DNA of 64,000 bases, taken from assembly GCF_023715345.1 (NCBI RefSeq), contig NZ_JAMBNY010000006.1, positions 62,001-126,000 of the forward strand, written 5' to 3'. The translations under genes and the position numbers were made by a program. How positions within the stretch are numbered: position 1 is the first letter of the stretch; each line of letters opens with the position of its first letter. This document shows positions 43,152 to 51,867 of this stretch, one piece after another. The stretch comes from Paenibacillus camelliae (GTDB lineage Bacteria; Bacillota; Bacilli; Paenibacillales; Paenibacillaceae). The notes under the pieces were generated by a model that did not search any database, was not told where the DNA came from, and saw only the letters and a list, made by a program, of their open reading frames with translations.

Positions 43152-44990
43152 ATGGAATATTTGCTGTCTAAAATGAGGAAGCTTTACCGCAATGCCCGTA
43201 TATCTCAAAAGCTGTTTTTAGCGTTCAGTATGACCATTGCTATTCCTGTATTTATCGTTTCTTTCTTATTTATTCGCACGCAGGAAACACAGCTGTACAA
43301 TGAGGCAATGGCCAATGGCAGCAGCCATGTCGCACGGCTTAACGAGCAGCTGCGGAGCAGGATGGATATGCTGGAGAATGTGTCCTCTACCGTGCTGACT
43401 CAAAAGACATTTATCGACTTTATTCACTCGAACATGCGAGAAGATGGATTGCGGCTAGTGAAATTCAGACAAAACCACTTTGAGCAGATGCACAATATTA
43501 TTCAAAGCAATGAAATGATTAGTGAGCTTAGCTTTTATGTCGATAACCCGAATCTCTATGAGATCTGGCCTGAAATTTATCATTATGATAGGTTTTGGCC
43601 GCAGGATTATTGGTTAACCCTGCGCGATGAAGGGGGAGCGGCTTACCGACTGTTTGCCTATAAAGATGGCGAGCATACACTCTCCTATTATCGACTCGTA
43701 CGCCTTCAGGAGCAGCAGCAAAAGCATCCTAGCATTATGGAAATTCGTATGGATCACAGTGTGTTTTTTAGTGAGCTGCTAGATGATACGGGTGGAGATT
43801 TTTTCTCTGTCATCATGGATGGAGCAGATCCTTCTAAGCATGTATACAATGCCCAGCATCAATTTTCGCTACACGCAGGCGATCAACTTGAAGTAATTTT
43901 AGGCAGCATACACCAGCAGCTGGATATGCTGCAGCAGAACAGTCCGATTAAGGTGAAGGTAGGCGACAATACCTACTATGCGTTGTATCGCTACATCGCT
44001 CCGCTCGAGGCATATGTCGTCGATATTGCATCACATCACGCCTTAATGAAAGAGCCACGCTACTGGTACGGACTTGTGGTAGCGGTTACATGCCTTGCGC
44101 TGTTGTTAATGCTGCTCATTGTGTCACAGACAACGAAACGTATGCTGCGCCGCTTAGATCTTGTGTTGTCTTCGATGCGCAAGGTACGCAAGGGTCAGTT
44201 AAACGAGAAGATCGATACGGGTCTTGAAGGGAACGAAACAGGTGATGAGATCGACGAGGTAGCGATTAGCTATAACAAAATGCTGGATGAGCTTCAACGT
44301 CTTATGACGCAGGTGGTTGATAAGCAGCTTGTTGCTAAAAACGCCCAGCTGCACTCGCTTCATTCGCAGATCAATTCTCATTTCTTATACAACGCACTGG
44401 AGTCGATTCGAATGCTGGCAGAGGTTGAGCGTCAGCCGGCTATCGCAGATGCGCTCGTGTCGCTCGGTTCGCTGCTGCGCTACAGCATGCAATGGCGCAG
44501 TGATACCGTTGCACTTCGAGAAGAGCTGGCGAACATACAGAGCTATATTCAGTTTATTAACTTTATGGAAGGAAGAGGCTTAGAGCTATCCACTGATATT
44601 CCTCAGGAGGTGCTTAGCTACGCGATTCCTAAAATGTGTATGCAGCCAATCGTGGAGAATGCTGTTCATCATGCAGCTCCATCGCACGGCACTATCCGTA
44701 TTCACATTACCGTTGAGGTGGAAAGTGACAGTGTGCTGCTCATTAAGATACGAGATGACGGTGTCGGTGTAGAGCCTCAAGTGCTGGCTCAGCTACAGGC
44801 GGTGCTGCATGAAGATTTGGATACACCTATCGTTGCAAGCAAAAATGGACTTGGTCTAGAAAACGTACATAAGCGGCTGCAGCTTCACTACGGAAAAGAC
44901 AGCGGCTTATGGATCGACAGTGTGAAGGGCAACTATACATGTGTAACGATACATTTACCTTGGGAAAATGTGAATCTTGGGGGGTGGTAG
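43152..44990 (+). CDS. YesM-type sensor histidine kinase
   Basis: 612-aa membrane sensor: helix 1 (about 18-42), extracellular dCache-like domain, helix 2 (about 305-327), HAMP, then the His_kinase domain with phospho-acceptor His in LHSQINSHFLYNALESIRML and a HATPase domain (CMQPIVENAVHHA N-box; IRDDGVGV G1). GGGGAGGGG before the ATG at 43152 sets the start; upstream in-frame codons reach 43092. It would sense oligosaccharide or its binding protein and phosphorylate the response regulator encoded one base downstream. Confidence 0.93.
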   Translation: MEYLLSKMRKLYRNARISQKLFLAFSMTIAIPVFIVSFLFIRTQETQLYNEAMANGSSHVARLNEQLRSRMDMLENVSSTVLTQKTFIDFIHSNMREDGLRLVKFRQNHFEQMHNIIQSNEMISELSFYVDNPNLYEIWPEIYHYDRFWPQDYWLTLRDEGGAAYRLFAYKDGEHTLSYYRLVRLQEQQQKHPSIMEIRMDHSVFFSELLDDTGGDFFSVIMDGADPSKHVYNAQHQFSLHAGDQLEVILGSIHQQLDMLQQNSPIKVKVGDNTYYALYRYIAPLEAYVVDIASHHALMKEPRYWYGLVVAVTCLALLLMLLIVSQTTKRMLRRLDLVLSSMRKVRKGQLNEKIDTGLEGNETGDEIDEVAISYNKMLDELQRLMTQVVDKQLVAKNAQLHSLHSQINSHFLYNALESIRMLAEVERQPAIADALVSLGSLLRYSMQWRSDTVALREELANIQSYIQFINFMEGRGLELSTDIPQEVLSYAIPKMCMQPIVENAVHHAAPSHGTIRIHITVEVESDSVLLIKIRDDGVGVEPQVLAQLQAVLHEDLDTPIVASKNGLGLENVHKRLQLHYGKDSGLWIDSVKGNYTCVTIHLPWENVNLGGW

Positions 44991-44991
44991 A

Positions 44992-46563
44992 ATGATCAAC
45001 ATTTTGATTGTGGACGACCAGAAGCAAATCCGTGAAGGTCTGCAGGCAATGCTGAGCCAGTTTCCGCTGCATATTGACCATATATATTGTGCTGCAAGTG
45101 GAGTTGAGGCACTTGAGCTATTGCGTCAAATCAGCTTTCAGCTTGTTATTACCGATATTAAGATGCCGGATATGGATGGATTAACGCTGATGGCGCATGC
45201 CAAAGAGGAGCAGATTAAGGTAGAGTTCTTAATTATAAGCGGCTATAGTGATTTTGCTTATGCACAAAAAGCGATTGGATTAGGTGCCAAGGGCTATCTG
45301 CTTAAGCCTGTAAAGCGTGCGGATCTGCAAACTGCAGTAGAGCATGTGTTACAAGAAGTAAAGACAAGTGAGGCACTGTCACGCAATATGGAGGATCTTT
45401 CTCGCCGGGCCGAAGAAACAGATCGAAGAGAGCTGTGTATGTTTATGCAGGGCTCAGCAATCGATGAGGTATGGCTGCGTGAGACCGAGCAGAAGCATTC
45501 TAAGCTGTGGAGTAATTATCGGCTATGTTTGCTGCGTGAGGAGCTATGGATTAACCAGCCGAGTGCAAGCAGCTCACATAGCATAGAGTCGATTGCTTAT
45601 CGCGTCTTCGGTAAAAATGGATGCATCTGCTTGCAGCATCGTCCTCATCTTATTATTGCGATTGATGCAGCTATAGATACTGGGGCATTGCCTGCTGCGC
45701 TTAAGGACGCGCAGATCGGTGTAATCACCGCTATGACCAATCCGCAGCAGGGCTTGCTGTCACTGCCAACCGCCTATACACAAGTGATGGAGCTCTATCG
45801 CCATAGCTACCTGTTTCCTGATAAGCAGCTCATCCAACCTGCGCATATCGAGGGGCTTGTTCAGCAGTGGCAGCTCCCATATGAGGAGCTGTATGAGCTG
45901 TTTCATCTCATTGGTACGAAAAATAGTGGGAAAATTGCTGATGGAATTTCTGCCGTGTATCGAAAAGATATATTGCAGCGCTATCATATCGGCTATACTC
46001 AGCAGCTATGCCGTGCGGTTGTTCAGCTGCTGGAGGAGTATGAGCGGGTCATCAGGCCTTATATGGGGGAGGAAGCGCTAGATATAGAGTGTCTACGTAA
46101 TCTTTTCGATCACCGAGGTATTCGTGAATATATTCAAGCGCTGCAGCAGCAGTTGCTTCGATTGAACCAGTTTTATTACGAGTTTAAATGCAGCTATCGC
46201 AATACGCAGGACTTAAACGAAGCGATACGCTTTATTCATGAAAATTATTACAAGCCGCTGGATCTTGCGATGGTATCCAACCATGTCTCGTTGAACTATG
46301 CTTATTTCTCCAATCTGTTCAAGAAGAATATCGGCAAGGGCTTTGCAGAGTATTTACGCGATGTGCGGTTAGATAAGGCAAGACGCCTGCTGGCAGAGAC
46401 TGAGCATAAAATCGTAGAGATTGCTGCAATGGTCGGATATGAAAGCTACAAAAGCTTCACTAGAGCCTTCCGCGATGTGATGGGCATGCAGCCAACAGAG
46501 TATCGAGAGCTGATGCGACGGAAATATGAACAAGAAGGGAAGCTGAAGGACCCAGCGCTATAA
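44992..46563 (+). CDS. YesN-type response regulator with AraC DNA-binding domain
   Basis: 523-aa regulator. The receiver domain (1-120) has the acidic pocket VDDQ, phospho-acceptor Asp in VITDIKMPDMDG and the Lys of LLKPVKR. A long helical linker follows, then two AraC HTH motifs (about 420-515, with PLDLAMVSNHVSLNYAYFSNLFKK and IVEIAAMVGYESYKSFTRAFRD). GGGGGTGG precedes ATG 44992, one base after the kinase stop. Likely targets are the promoters at 39345 and 46577. Confidence 0.94.
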   Translation: MINILIVDDQKQIREGLQAMLSQFPLHIDHIYCAASGVEALELLRQISFQLVITDIKMPDMDGLTLMAHAKEEQIKVEFLIISGYSDFAYAQKAIGLGAKGYLLKPVKRADLQTAVEHVLQEVKTSEALSRNMEDLSRRAEETDRRELCMFMQGSAIDEVWLRETEQKHSKLWSNYRLCLLREELWINQPSASSSHSIESIAYRVFGKNGCICLQHRPHLIIAIDAAIDTGALPAALKDAQIGVITAMTNPQQGLLSLPTAYTQVMELYRHSYLFPDKQLIQPAHIEGLVQQWQLPYEELYELFHLIGTKNSGKIADGISAVYRKDILQRYHIGYTQQLCRAVVQLLEEYERVIRPYMGEEALDIECLRNLFDHRGIREYIQALQQQLLRLNQFYYEFKCSYRNTQDLNEAIRFIHENYYKPLDLAMVSNHVSLNYAYFSNLFKKNIGKGFAEYLRDVRLDKARRLLAETEHKIVEIAAMVGYESYKSFTRAFRDVMGMQPTEYRELMRRKYEQEGKLKDPAL

Positions 46564-46576
46564 ATGGGCAAAAGCC

Positions 46577-46638
46577 AAAAAAATGGGTCATGATAAAAAC
46601 AAATGTACCTTTTATGACCTACTAATGTTCGATAGAAT
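46577..46638 (+). promoter_or_regulatory. Promoter of the secreted GH16 with candidate YesN site
   Basis: AAAAAAATGGGTCATGAT opens an imperfect dyad (GGTCAT...ATGACC, 46585-46619) similar to 39345-39376. A -10-like TAGAAT at 46633-46638 has no good -35, which fits an activator-dependent promoter. Confidence 0.5.
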
Positions 46639-46653
46639 ATAGGTGTCCTCCTG

Positions 46654-46667
46654 TGAAAGCGATTTCC
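46654..46667 (+). promoter_or_regulatory. cre box downstream of the secreted GH16 promoter
   Basis: TGAAAGCGATTTCC matches TGWAANCGNTNWCA at 13 of 14 positions and lies about 10 bp after the predicted start, where CcpA would block transcription. The remaining leader to 46943 (about 275 nt) has an AT/GC-mixed sequence with a small TTCG hairpin near 46877 but nothing I recognise. Confidence 0.65.
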
Positions 46668-46943
46668 TAAGCGCGTCCACAGAATGATTACTACCCAATT
46701 GATAAAGAGCCGCATTACGAAATTGGCGGAAATGCTCGCAAAAGAAGGCCCGAATGTTCGCTTTCCCACAGTGTAGGTTTTATAGCGATTAGACATGAGC
46801 TAGCCATGTATCGAAAGCTGTAGCTGCGCTATGTGATCACGGATGTTCGGGCATCACTGTTCATGACCGCCTTTCGTTCGTTTTTCGTTTTCGAACACAG
46901 GGGAGAAGATGATGCGTCAACTAAAGTTCGAGGAGGGTAAATA

Positions 46944-49331
46944 ATGAAGCAAATCCACATTCCGATGTTCATGCAAAAGGTTTTGTGTTTGTTCTTGGTA
47001 GTAGTGATGGCAATGAGTGTCGTCCTATTGCCATCTTCGAAGGTTCAGACTGCAGCAGCGGCAGGAACTACCGTTACCTCTATGACTTACTTTTCACCAT
47101 CAGATGGACCTGTAATCTCAAAATCAGGAGTTGGGCAAGCGAGCTACGGCTTTGTCATGCCAATATTCAACGGAGGCTCTGCTACTTGGAATGATGTTTC
47201 CGATGATGTAGGCGTAAATGTGAAGGTCGGCGGCAGCTGGGTTGACATTGATCAAACAGGCAGTTTTGTTTATAACCAAAACTGGGGGCATTGGAGCGAC
47301 AGCGGTATTTATGGCTTCTGGTTCACGCTTTCTGAAACGACAGAAATTCAGCTGTATTCCAAAACAAGTGCAGCTACACTCGACTATACACTCGTCTTTC
47401 AAAATGTTAACAAGCAAACGATTACTTCAATGACACCGACACAAGGACCGGACATTACAGCAGGATTTACAGGAGGAGCGGGCTTTACGTACCCGACCTT
47501 TAACAATGATCCGCTAATCACCTATGAAGCAGTAGCTGATGATTTGAAGGTGTATGTAAAGCCAGTAAACAGCAGCACATGGATAGATATTGACAACAAT
47601 GCGGCAAGCGGCTGGGTTTATGACAGCAACTTCGGACAGTTTACTGAAGGCGGCGGTGGCTATTGGTTTACGGTAACGGAATCGATCAATGTTAAGCTCG
47701 AATCGAAAACCTCTTCCGCTAATGTCATCTATACGATTATTTTTAATGAACCGGTCAGAAACTCATATACCCTTACGGCTTATGATGGAACGACCTATTC
47801 AGCAGATGAAAGCGGCGTAATTGGCATCCCGCTTCCGAAAATTGACGGAAGTGCAGCAATCGGCTCTGAACTTGGCAATTTTGTCTATGAGATTAACGTC
47901 AATGGTCAATGGGTAGACATGAGCAATTCTAGCCAGAGCGGCTTCGTATACTCAGGCAGCGGCTACAATAATATGTCAGATGCCAATCAGTGGGGATATT
48001 GGGCTGATTACATTTATGGATTGTGGTTCCAGCCGATACAGGTTGATATGCAGATCCGCATTGGGTACCCGTTGAATGGTCAGGCAGGCGGAAGCATCGG
48101 CAACAATTACGTTACCTACACGTTTATTGGAAACCCAAATGCGCCGCGTCCAGATGTTTCTGATCATGACGATATCGAGATTGGTACGCCGAGCGATCCA
48201 ACGATCGCGGGGATGAATCTTATATGGCAGGATGAATTCGAAGGCAGCACGCTCGATTTGAACAAGTGGAGCTATGAGCAAGGCTACTACATTAATGATG
48301 ATCCGAATAGCTGGGGCTGGGGCAATGCGGAGCTGCAGCACTATACGGACAGCCCGCAAAACATATTCCTTCAGGACGGGAAGCTGAACATTAGAGCGCT
48401 GAACGATTATAAATCATTCCCACAGGATCCGAATCGTTATGCGCAATACTCCTCTGGCAAAGTTAATACAAAGGATCATTTTACCTTCCAGTACGGTAGA
48501 GTAGACATCCGAGCTAAGCTTCCTACAGGCAATGGCATCTGGCCAGCGTTATGGATGCTTCCAGAGGATTCTGTGTACGGAGCATGGGCCGCATCAGGCG
48601 AGATCGATATTATGGAAGCGAAAGGGCGCTTACCAGGTACGACTAGCGGTGCTGTTCACTTCGGCGGCCAGTGGCCAGTGAATCGCTACATTGCTGGCGA
48701 GTATCATTTCCCAGAAGGGCAAACGTTCGCGAATGACTATCATGTCTATTCGATGGTATGGGAAGAGGATAATATTAAATGGTACGTCGATGGAAACTTC
48801 TTCTTTAAAGTATCGAGAGATCAATGGTACTCAGTCGCTGCACCTAACAATCCGAATGCACCGTTCGATCAGCCGTTCTATCTCATTATGAACTTGGCAA
48901 TTGGCGGTCATTTTGACGGCGGACTGACGCCAGACCCATCGGATATTCCTGCGACGATGCAGATTGATTATGTACGTGTGTATAAAGAAGGCAGCGGTAA
49001 CGGCGGTAATCCTGGCAACGGCAACGAGAATCCTCCGTCGAATGTCATTGTTATCGGTGACGAAGAAAAGGGGCTGAAGAAGACTGGCGATGATCTATTG
49101 TTCTATGTGAACGGTGCGACCTTTGCTGATCTGCATTATAAAGTGAACAACGGCCCGCAGCTGAATGTGGCAATGACTTCGACAGGCAACGGGAATTATA
49201 CGTACCCTGTCAATAATCTGCAGGCTGGAGATACGGTCGAATATTCCTTCACGTATAATCCGGGACAAGGAGCACTAGATACGCCTTGGTTCACTTATAT
49301 TCATGGGGTAACGCAAGGCACGCCTGAGTAA
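46944..49331 (+). CDS. Secreted multi-domain GH16 beta-1,3-glucanase
   Basis: 795-aa extracellular enzyme. After a signal peptide (about 1-40) come three related beta-rich modules (about 42-153, 154-267, 270-400), each with W(V/I)DID or WVDM, a G-WVY/FVY word and YGFWF/GYWFT. The GH16 domain follows (about 420-690) with GEIDIMEAKG, catalytic E553, D555 and E558. A Gly/Asn linker and a C-terminal CBM56-like beta-1,3-glucan-binding module (about 705-790, LLFYVNGATFADLHYKVN) complete it. It sits directly after YesN and carries both a candidate activator site and a cre box. The three N-terminal modules are not ones I can name. Confidence 0.93.
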   Translation: MKQIHIPMFMQKVLCLFLVVVMAMSVVLLPSSKVQTAAAAGTTVTSMTYFSPSDGPVISKSGVGQASYGFVMPIFNGGSATWNDVSDDVGVNVKVGGSWVDIDQTGSFVYNQNWGHWSDSGIYGFWFTLSETTEIQLYSKTSAATLDYTLVFQNVNKQTITSMTPTQGPDITAGFTGGAGFTYPTFNNDPLITYEAVADDLKVYVKPVNSSTWIDIDNNAASGWVYDSNFGQFTEGGGGYWFTVTESINVKLESKTSSANVIYTIIFNEPVRNSYTLTAYDGTTYSADESGVIGIPLPKIDGSAAIGSELGNFVYEINVNGQWVDMSNSSQSGFVYSGSGYNNMSDANQWGYWADYIYGLWFQPIQVDMQIRIGYPLNGQAGGSIGNNYVTYTFIGNPNAPRPDVSDHDDIEIGTPSDPTIAGMNLIWQDEFEGSTLDLNKWSYEQGYYINDDPNSWGWGNAELQHYTDSPQNIFLQDGKLNIRALNDYKSFPQDPNRYAQYSSGKVNTKDHFTFQYGRVDIRAKLPTGNGIWPALWMLPEDSVYGAWAASGEIDIMEAKGRLPGTTSGAVHFGGQWPVNRYIAGEYHFPEGQTFANDYHVYSMVWEEDNIKWYVDGNFFFKVSRDQWYSVAAPNNPNAPFDQPFYLIMNLAIGGHFDGGLTPDPSDIPATMQIDYVRVYKEGSGNGGNPGNGNENPPSNVIVIGDEEKGLKKTGDDLLFYVNGATFADLHYKVNNGPQLNVAMTSTGNGNYTYPVNNLQAGDTVEYSFTYNPGQGALDTPWFTYIHGVTQGTPE

Positions 49332-49366
49332 GTGGATAGAACATAGCAGAATATAGAACACAGCAA

Positions 49367-49399
49367 GCAAACAGGCTAGGGCTACCCTAGCCTGTTTGC
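49367..49399 (+). terminator. Terminator of the secreted GH16 gene
   Basis: A perfect 15-bp stem (49367-49381 with 49385-49399) with three-base loop, followed by GTTATATTT. Confidence 0.85.
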
Positions 49400-49559
49400 G
49401 TTATATTTAGCAGTGAAACTTTTAATGAGGCGCGGCTATTCAGCGGTGAATTCTCTGTTGATCTGTGGCTATTCATATCATTGTGCGATACACTATAAAT
49501 ATAACAATTAACATTTTCTGTATATTGGTAATATATTTGCAGAGGGAGTGTGGAGCAAG

Positions 49560-50165
49560 TTGGATAAGACGAGACAGGTTCGTTTGTTTAACAAGCAAGC
49601 TGTTCAATATAAGACAAGAAAAGAAGGGGCTGCCCTAAGAAGCTGGCGCCAGAAGCTTTTGCGTCATGCAACAGGAGAAGTGCTCGAGCTTGCAGTAGGA
49701 GCAGGAGCTAATTTTCCTTATTATCCAGATGGTATAAAGCTGACAGCAACTGATTTTAGTCCGGACATGCTTAAACATGCACGGGAAGCTGCGGCCGGAT
49801 ATTCACTCGATGCTACGTTTATATTAGCTGATATAGAGGAGCTAGACTTTCCAGACCATTCCTTCGATACGATTGTCTCATCATTATCCTTCTGCAGCTA
49901 CGAGCACCCGCTGCATGTCATGCAAAAGATTAAACGTTGGTGCAAGCCGGATGGGCACATATTGCTGATGGAGCACGGGATTAGCTCGAATAGAGTTGTG
50001 TCCATAGGACAGCGTGTGCTTAATCCGTTACTGCTGCGTACGATTGGATGTCACCATACGAGAAATATTCCTGATATTGTACGGCAATCAGGAATGTTCA
50101 TCGAGCGTTCGGAGAGTCATATGCTCAATATGGTTCACCTCCTATGGGTAAAGCCAGAGAAATGA
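49560..50165 (+). CDS. Class I SAM-dependent methyltransferase (UbiE-like)
   Basis: 201-aa methyltransferase with motif I VLELAVGAGANFPYYP, ATDFSPDML, a FDTIVSSLSFCSYEHP post-motif block and GHILLMEHG. It is similar to the phospholipid or quinone methyltransferase group. A GTG at 49548 is also in frame; the TTG at 49560 is better placed behind the GGGAG/GGAG bases. Substrate unknown. Confidence 0.85.
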   Translation: MDKTRQVRLFNKQAVQYKTRKEGAALRSWRQKLLRHATGEVLELAVGAGANFPYYPDGIKLTATDFSPDMLKHAREAAAGYSLDATFILADIEELDFPDHSFDTIVSSLSFCSYEHPLHVMQKIKRWCKPDGHILLMEHGISSNRVVSIGQRVLNPLLLRTIGCHHTRNIPDIVRQSGMFIERSESHMLNMVHLLWVKPEK

Positions 50166-50256
50166 ACAGGCGGGCGGATCGAGAGTTATCATCTTTCAAA
50201 GCTGATACAATTGAAGAGATGCTCCGCTATTCCATATTTAGATATAGAGGTGTTTT

Positions 50257-50556
50257 ATGTTAAAGAGTAAAAGGAGCAAAATAGCTGCTCTTCTATTTAT
50301 CTTTTTATTTTTAATGTGGCTCCTAAGCTTTTTCATACCGCAGCTTACCATTCGCACGTATATGGTTACTAGACTCCAGCTTGTGAGTGCATTTACATCA
50401 AATATTACAGATATGGAGCAGTATGATCGTCAATATGGCCATTATTATCAAGTAGAAGGATTGATTGATCATGCCACTGGTGAAGAGATAGGTGTATTCT
50501 ACCTTCAAAAGAAGGGACCTTTCTGGACGGTATCCAGTGTAGGAGGAGCACCTTAG
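50257..50556 (+). CDS. Unrecognised 99-aa membrane-anchored protein
   Basis: One N-terminal helix (about 10-30, ALLFIFLFLMWLLSFFI) leads a small soluble domain with QYGHYYQVEGLIDHATGEEIGVFYLQKK. I do not know the family. A short leader with ATAGAGGTG precedes the ATG. No obvious partner gene. Confidence 0.7.
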   Translation: MLKSKRSKIAALLFIFLFLMWLLSFFIPQLTIRTYMVTRLQLVSAFTSNITDMEQYDRQYGHYYQVEGLIDHATGEEIGVFYLQKKGPFWTVSSVGGAP

Positions 50557-50596
50557 ACTAAGAGAGGAATAGAAAAGCAGGACGAAATAACATAGT

Positions 50597-50628
50597 AAAA
50601 GCACCATGCAATGCCGCGCACGGTGCTT
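50597..50628 (-). terminator. Terminator of the pspC-pspA operon
   Basis: On the minus strand AAGCACC (50628-50622) pairs with GGTGCTT (50605-50599), followed by TTTTACTATG. Confidence 0.7.
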
Positions 50629-50654
50629 AGGGATATATATGAACAGCCTGAAGA

Positions 50655-51314
50655 TTATACTTTCTGCATGAGACGTTGTAGGTGCTCTTCTACTAATAGA
50701 TTGCGCTGCTCCTGCTTTGGATCGACCGCAGCGGAGTTATAGCTAACGTGGCGGTATGGATCAGGATACATTCCACCTAATTCAGACTGAGCCTCCCACT
50801 CCATAACCTTTCTTTCGATGCGCTCGAAGCCCTCTACGGAAGAGCTGCCTTGTAGATGATATTCTGCTTTGCTTTGCGAACGATTTAAGCGAGACATGAG
50901 CTCGGTACGCTTTGCTTGCAGCTTGCTTTTTTCTTCCTGCAGCGCTTCAATACGCAATTCCAAATCTATCGATGTTTCTCTAGAAAGCTCAATAAAGCGT
51001 GCAGTTTCATCTGCTTCTTCCTTGTATCTAAGCATCGCTTCAATTGCTGTACGAGCTTCAACTTCACGTGCTTCTGAAGCAGCCTGCTCTGCTTGCTTTT
51101 CGTATAAAGCAGCTTGACTGTTTAGCTCCTCATGCTTGCGCATTAGCATTCTTTCTTGCGCTTGCTGCTCCACAATTGCACGCTCCGCATCTGCAAGCTT
51201 TTCATCCAGATCTCTCAAGTAATGATTCATCATCGTAACTGGATTTTCTAATTTATCCAGCATGTCATTCGTTACAGCCTTTGTCATTTCAAATACACGT
51301 TGTAAAATTCCCAT
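50655..51314 (-). CDS. pspA: PspA/IM30 family envelope-stress protein
   Basis: 219-aa coiled-coil protein of the ESCRT-III-like family that binds damaged membrane. The N-terminus MGILQRVFEMTKAVTNDMLDKLENP and the LRDLDEKLADAERAI segment are diagnostic; residues 30-190 are almost wholly heptad coiled coil. AAAGGAG precedes the ATG. The PspC-domain gene 87 bp upstream on the same strand suggests a small stress operon. Confidence 0.93.
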   Translation of the reverse strand: MGILQRVFEMTKAVTNDMLDKLENPVTMMNHYLRDLDEKLADAERAIVEQQAQERMLMRKHEELNSQAALYEKQAEQAASEAREVEARTAIEAMLRYKEEADETARFIELSRETSIDLELRIEALQEEKSKLQAKRTELMSRLNRSQSKAEYHLQGSSSVEGFERIERKVMEWEAQSELGGMYPDPYRHVSYNSAAVDPKQEQRNLLVEEHLQRLMQKV

Positions 51315-51401
51315 CGTTCATTTCTCCTTTAATATAGAATAATATGTTATGTTCAGTCTTTTTTGATTAGTCATAGTTTGTAATAGCTAAGCTAGTATTG
51401 A

Positions 51402-51620
51402 TTAATAGTGATAGTTCGAAAATGGATTATTACCATAAGGCGCTTTTGGTACAATGATGGAGGCTACAATGTAGCAAAGTGCTACTGCTCCAAAGCTACA
51501 CAATGCACTGATCACGACAATTAAGCGAACAATCGTTGCATCAATACCAAACCATTCTGCAATACCTCCACATAGCCCTGTCACCTTAGAATCTGTCATC
51601 GACCGATATAGTTTTTTCAC
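51402..51620 (-). CDS. PspC-domain membrane protein
   Basis: 72-aa protein with the PspC motif KLYRSMTDSKVTGLCGGIAEWFGIDATIVRL followed by one membrane helix (about 35-58). Start taken as GTG at 51620, nine bases after GAGAGGA; a TTG at 51626 is too near that box. PspC proteins sense membrane stress with PspA, encoded downstream. Confidence 0.9.
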   Translation of the reverse strand: MKKLYRSMTDSKVTGLCGGIAEWFGIDATIVRLIVVISALCSFGAVALCYIVASIIVPKAPYGNNPFSNYHY

Positions 51621-51790
51621 GTTCAATCATCCTCTCGTCTTGTTCTTATGATGTAATTGTATAGGGAATCACAAAGTATTTTAACGTTCTAGAGTCTACT
51701 CTTTTTACTGGTCTTTAGGTTGAGTCTAACCTCGACGTAAGGCGGGGGAGCAGAGGGATGAAGGAGAAATCAAGTTATAATGACATGCAA

Positions 51791-51820
51791 AAAAACCGGT
51801 GCAGAAACTGCCCGGTTTTT
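51791..51820. terminator. Terminator of the AraC/GyrI regulator gene
   Basis: AAAAACCGG-T-GCAG pairs with CTGC-C-CGGTTTTT around an AAA loop; the minus strand has seven T, matching the end of the regulator at 51868. Confidence 0.85.
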
Positions 51821-51867
51821 ATAGGATGTCTACTTATATAATGTTAGCTGTATTCTGGACTATCGCG

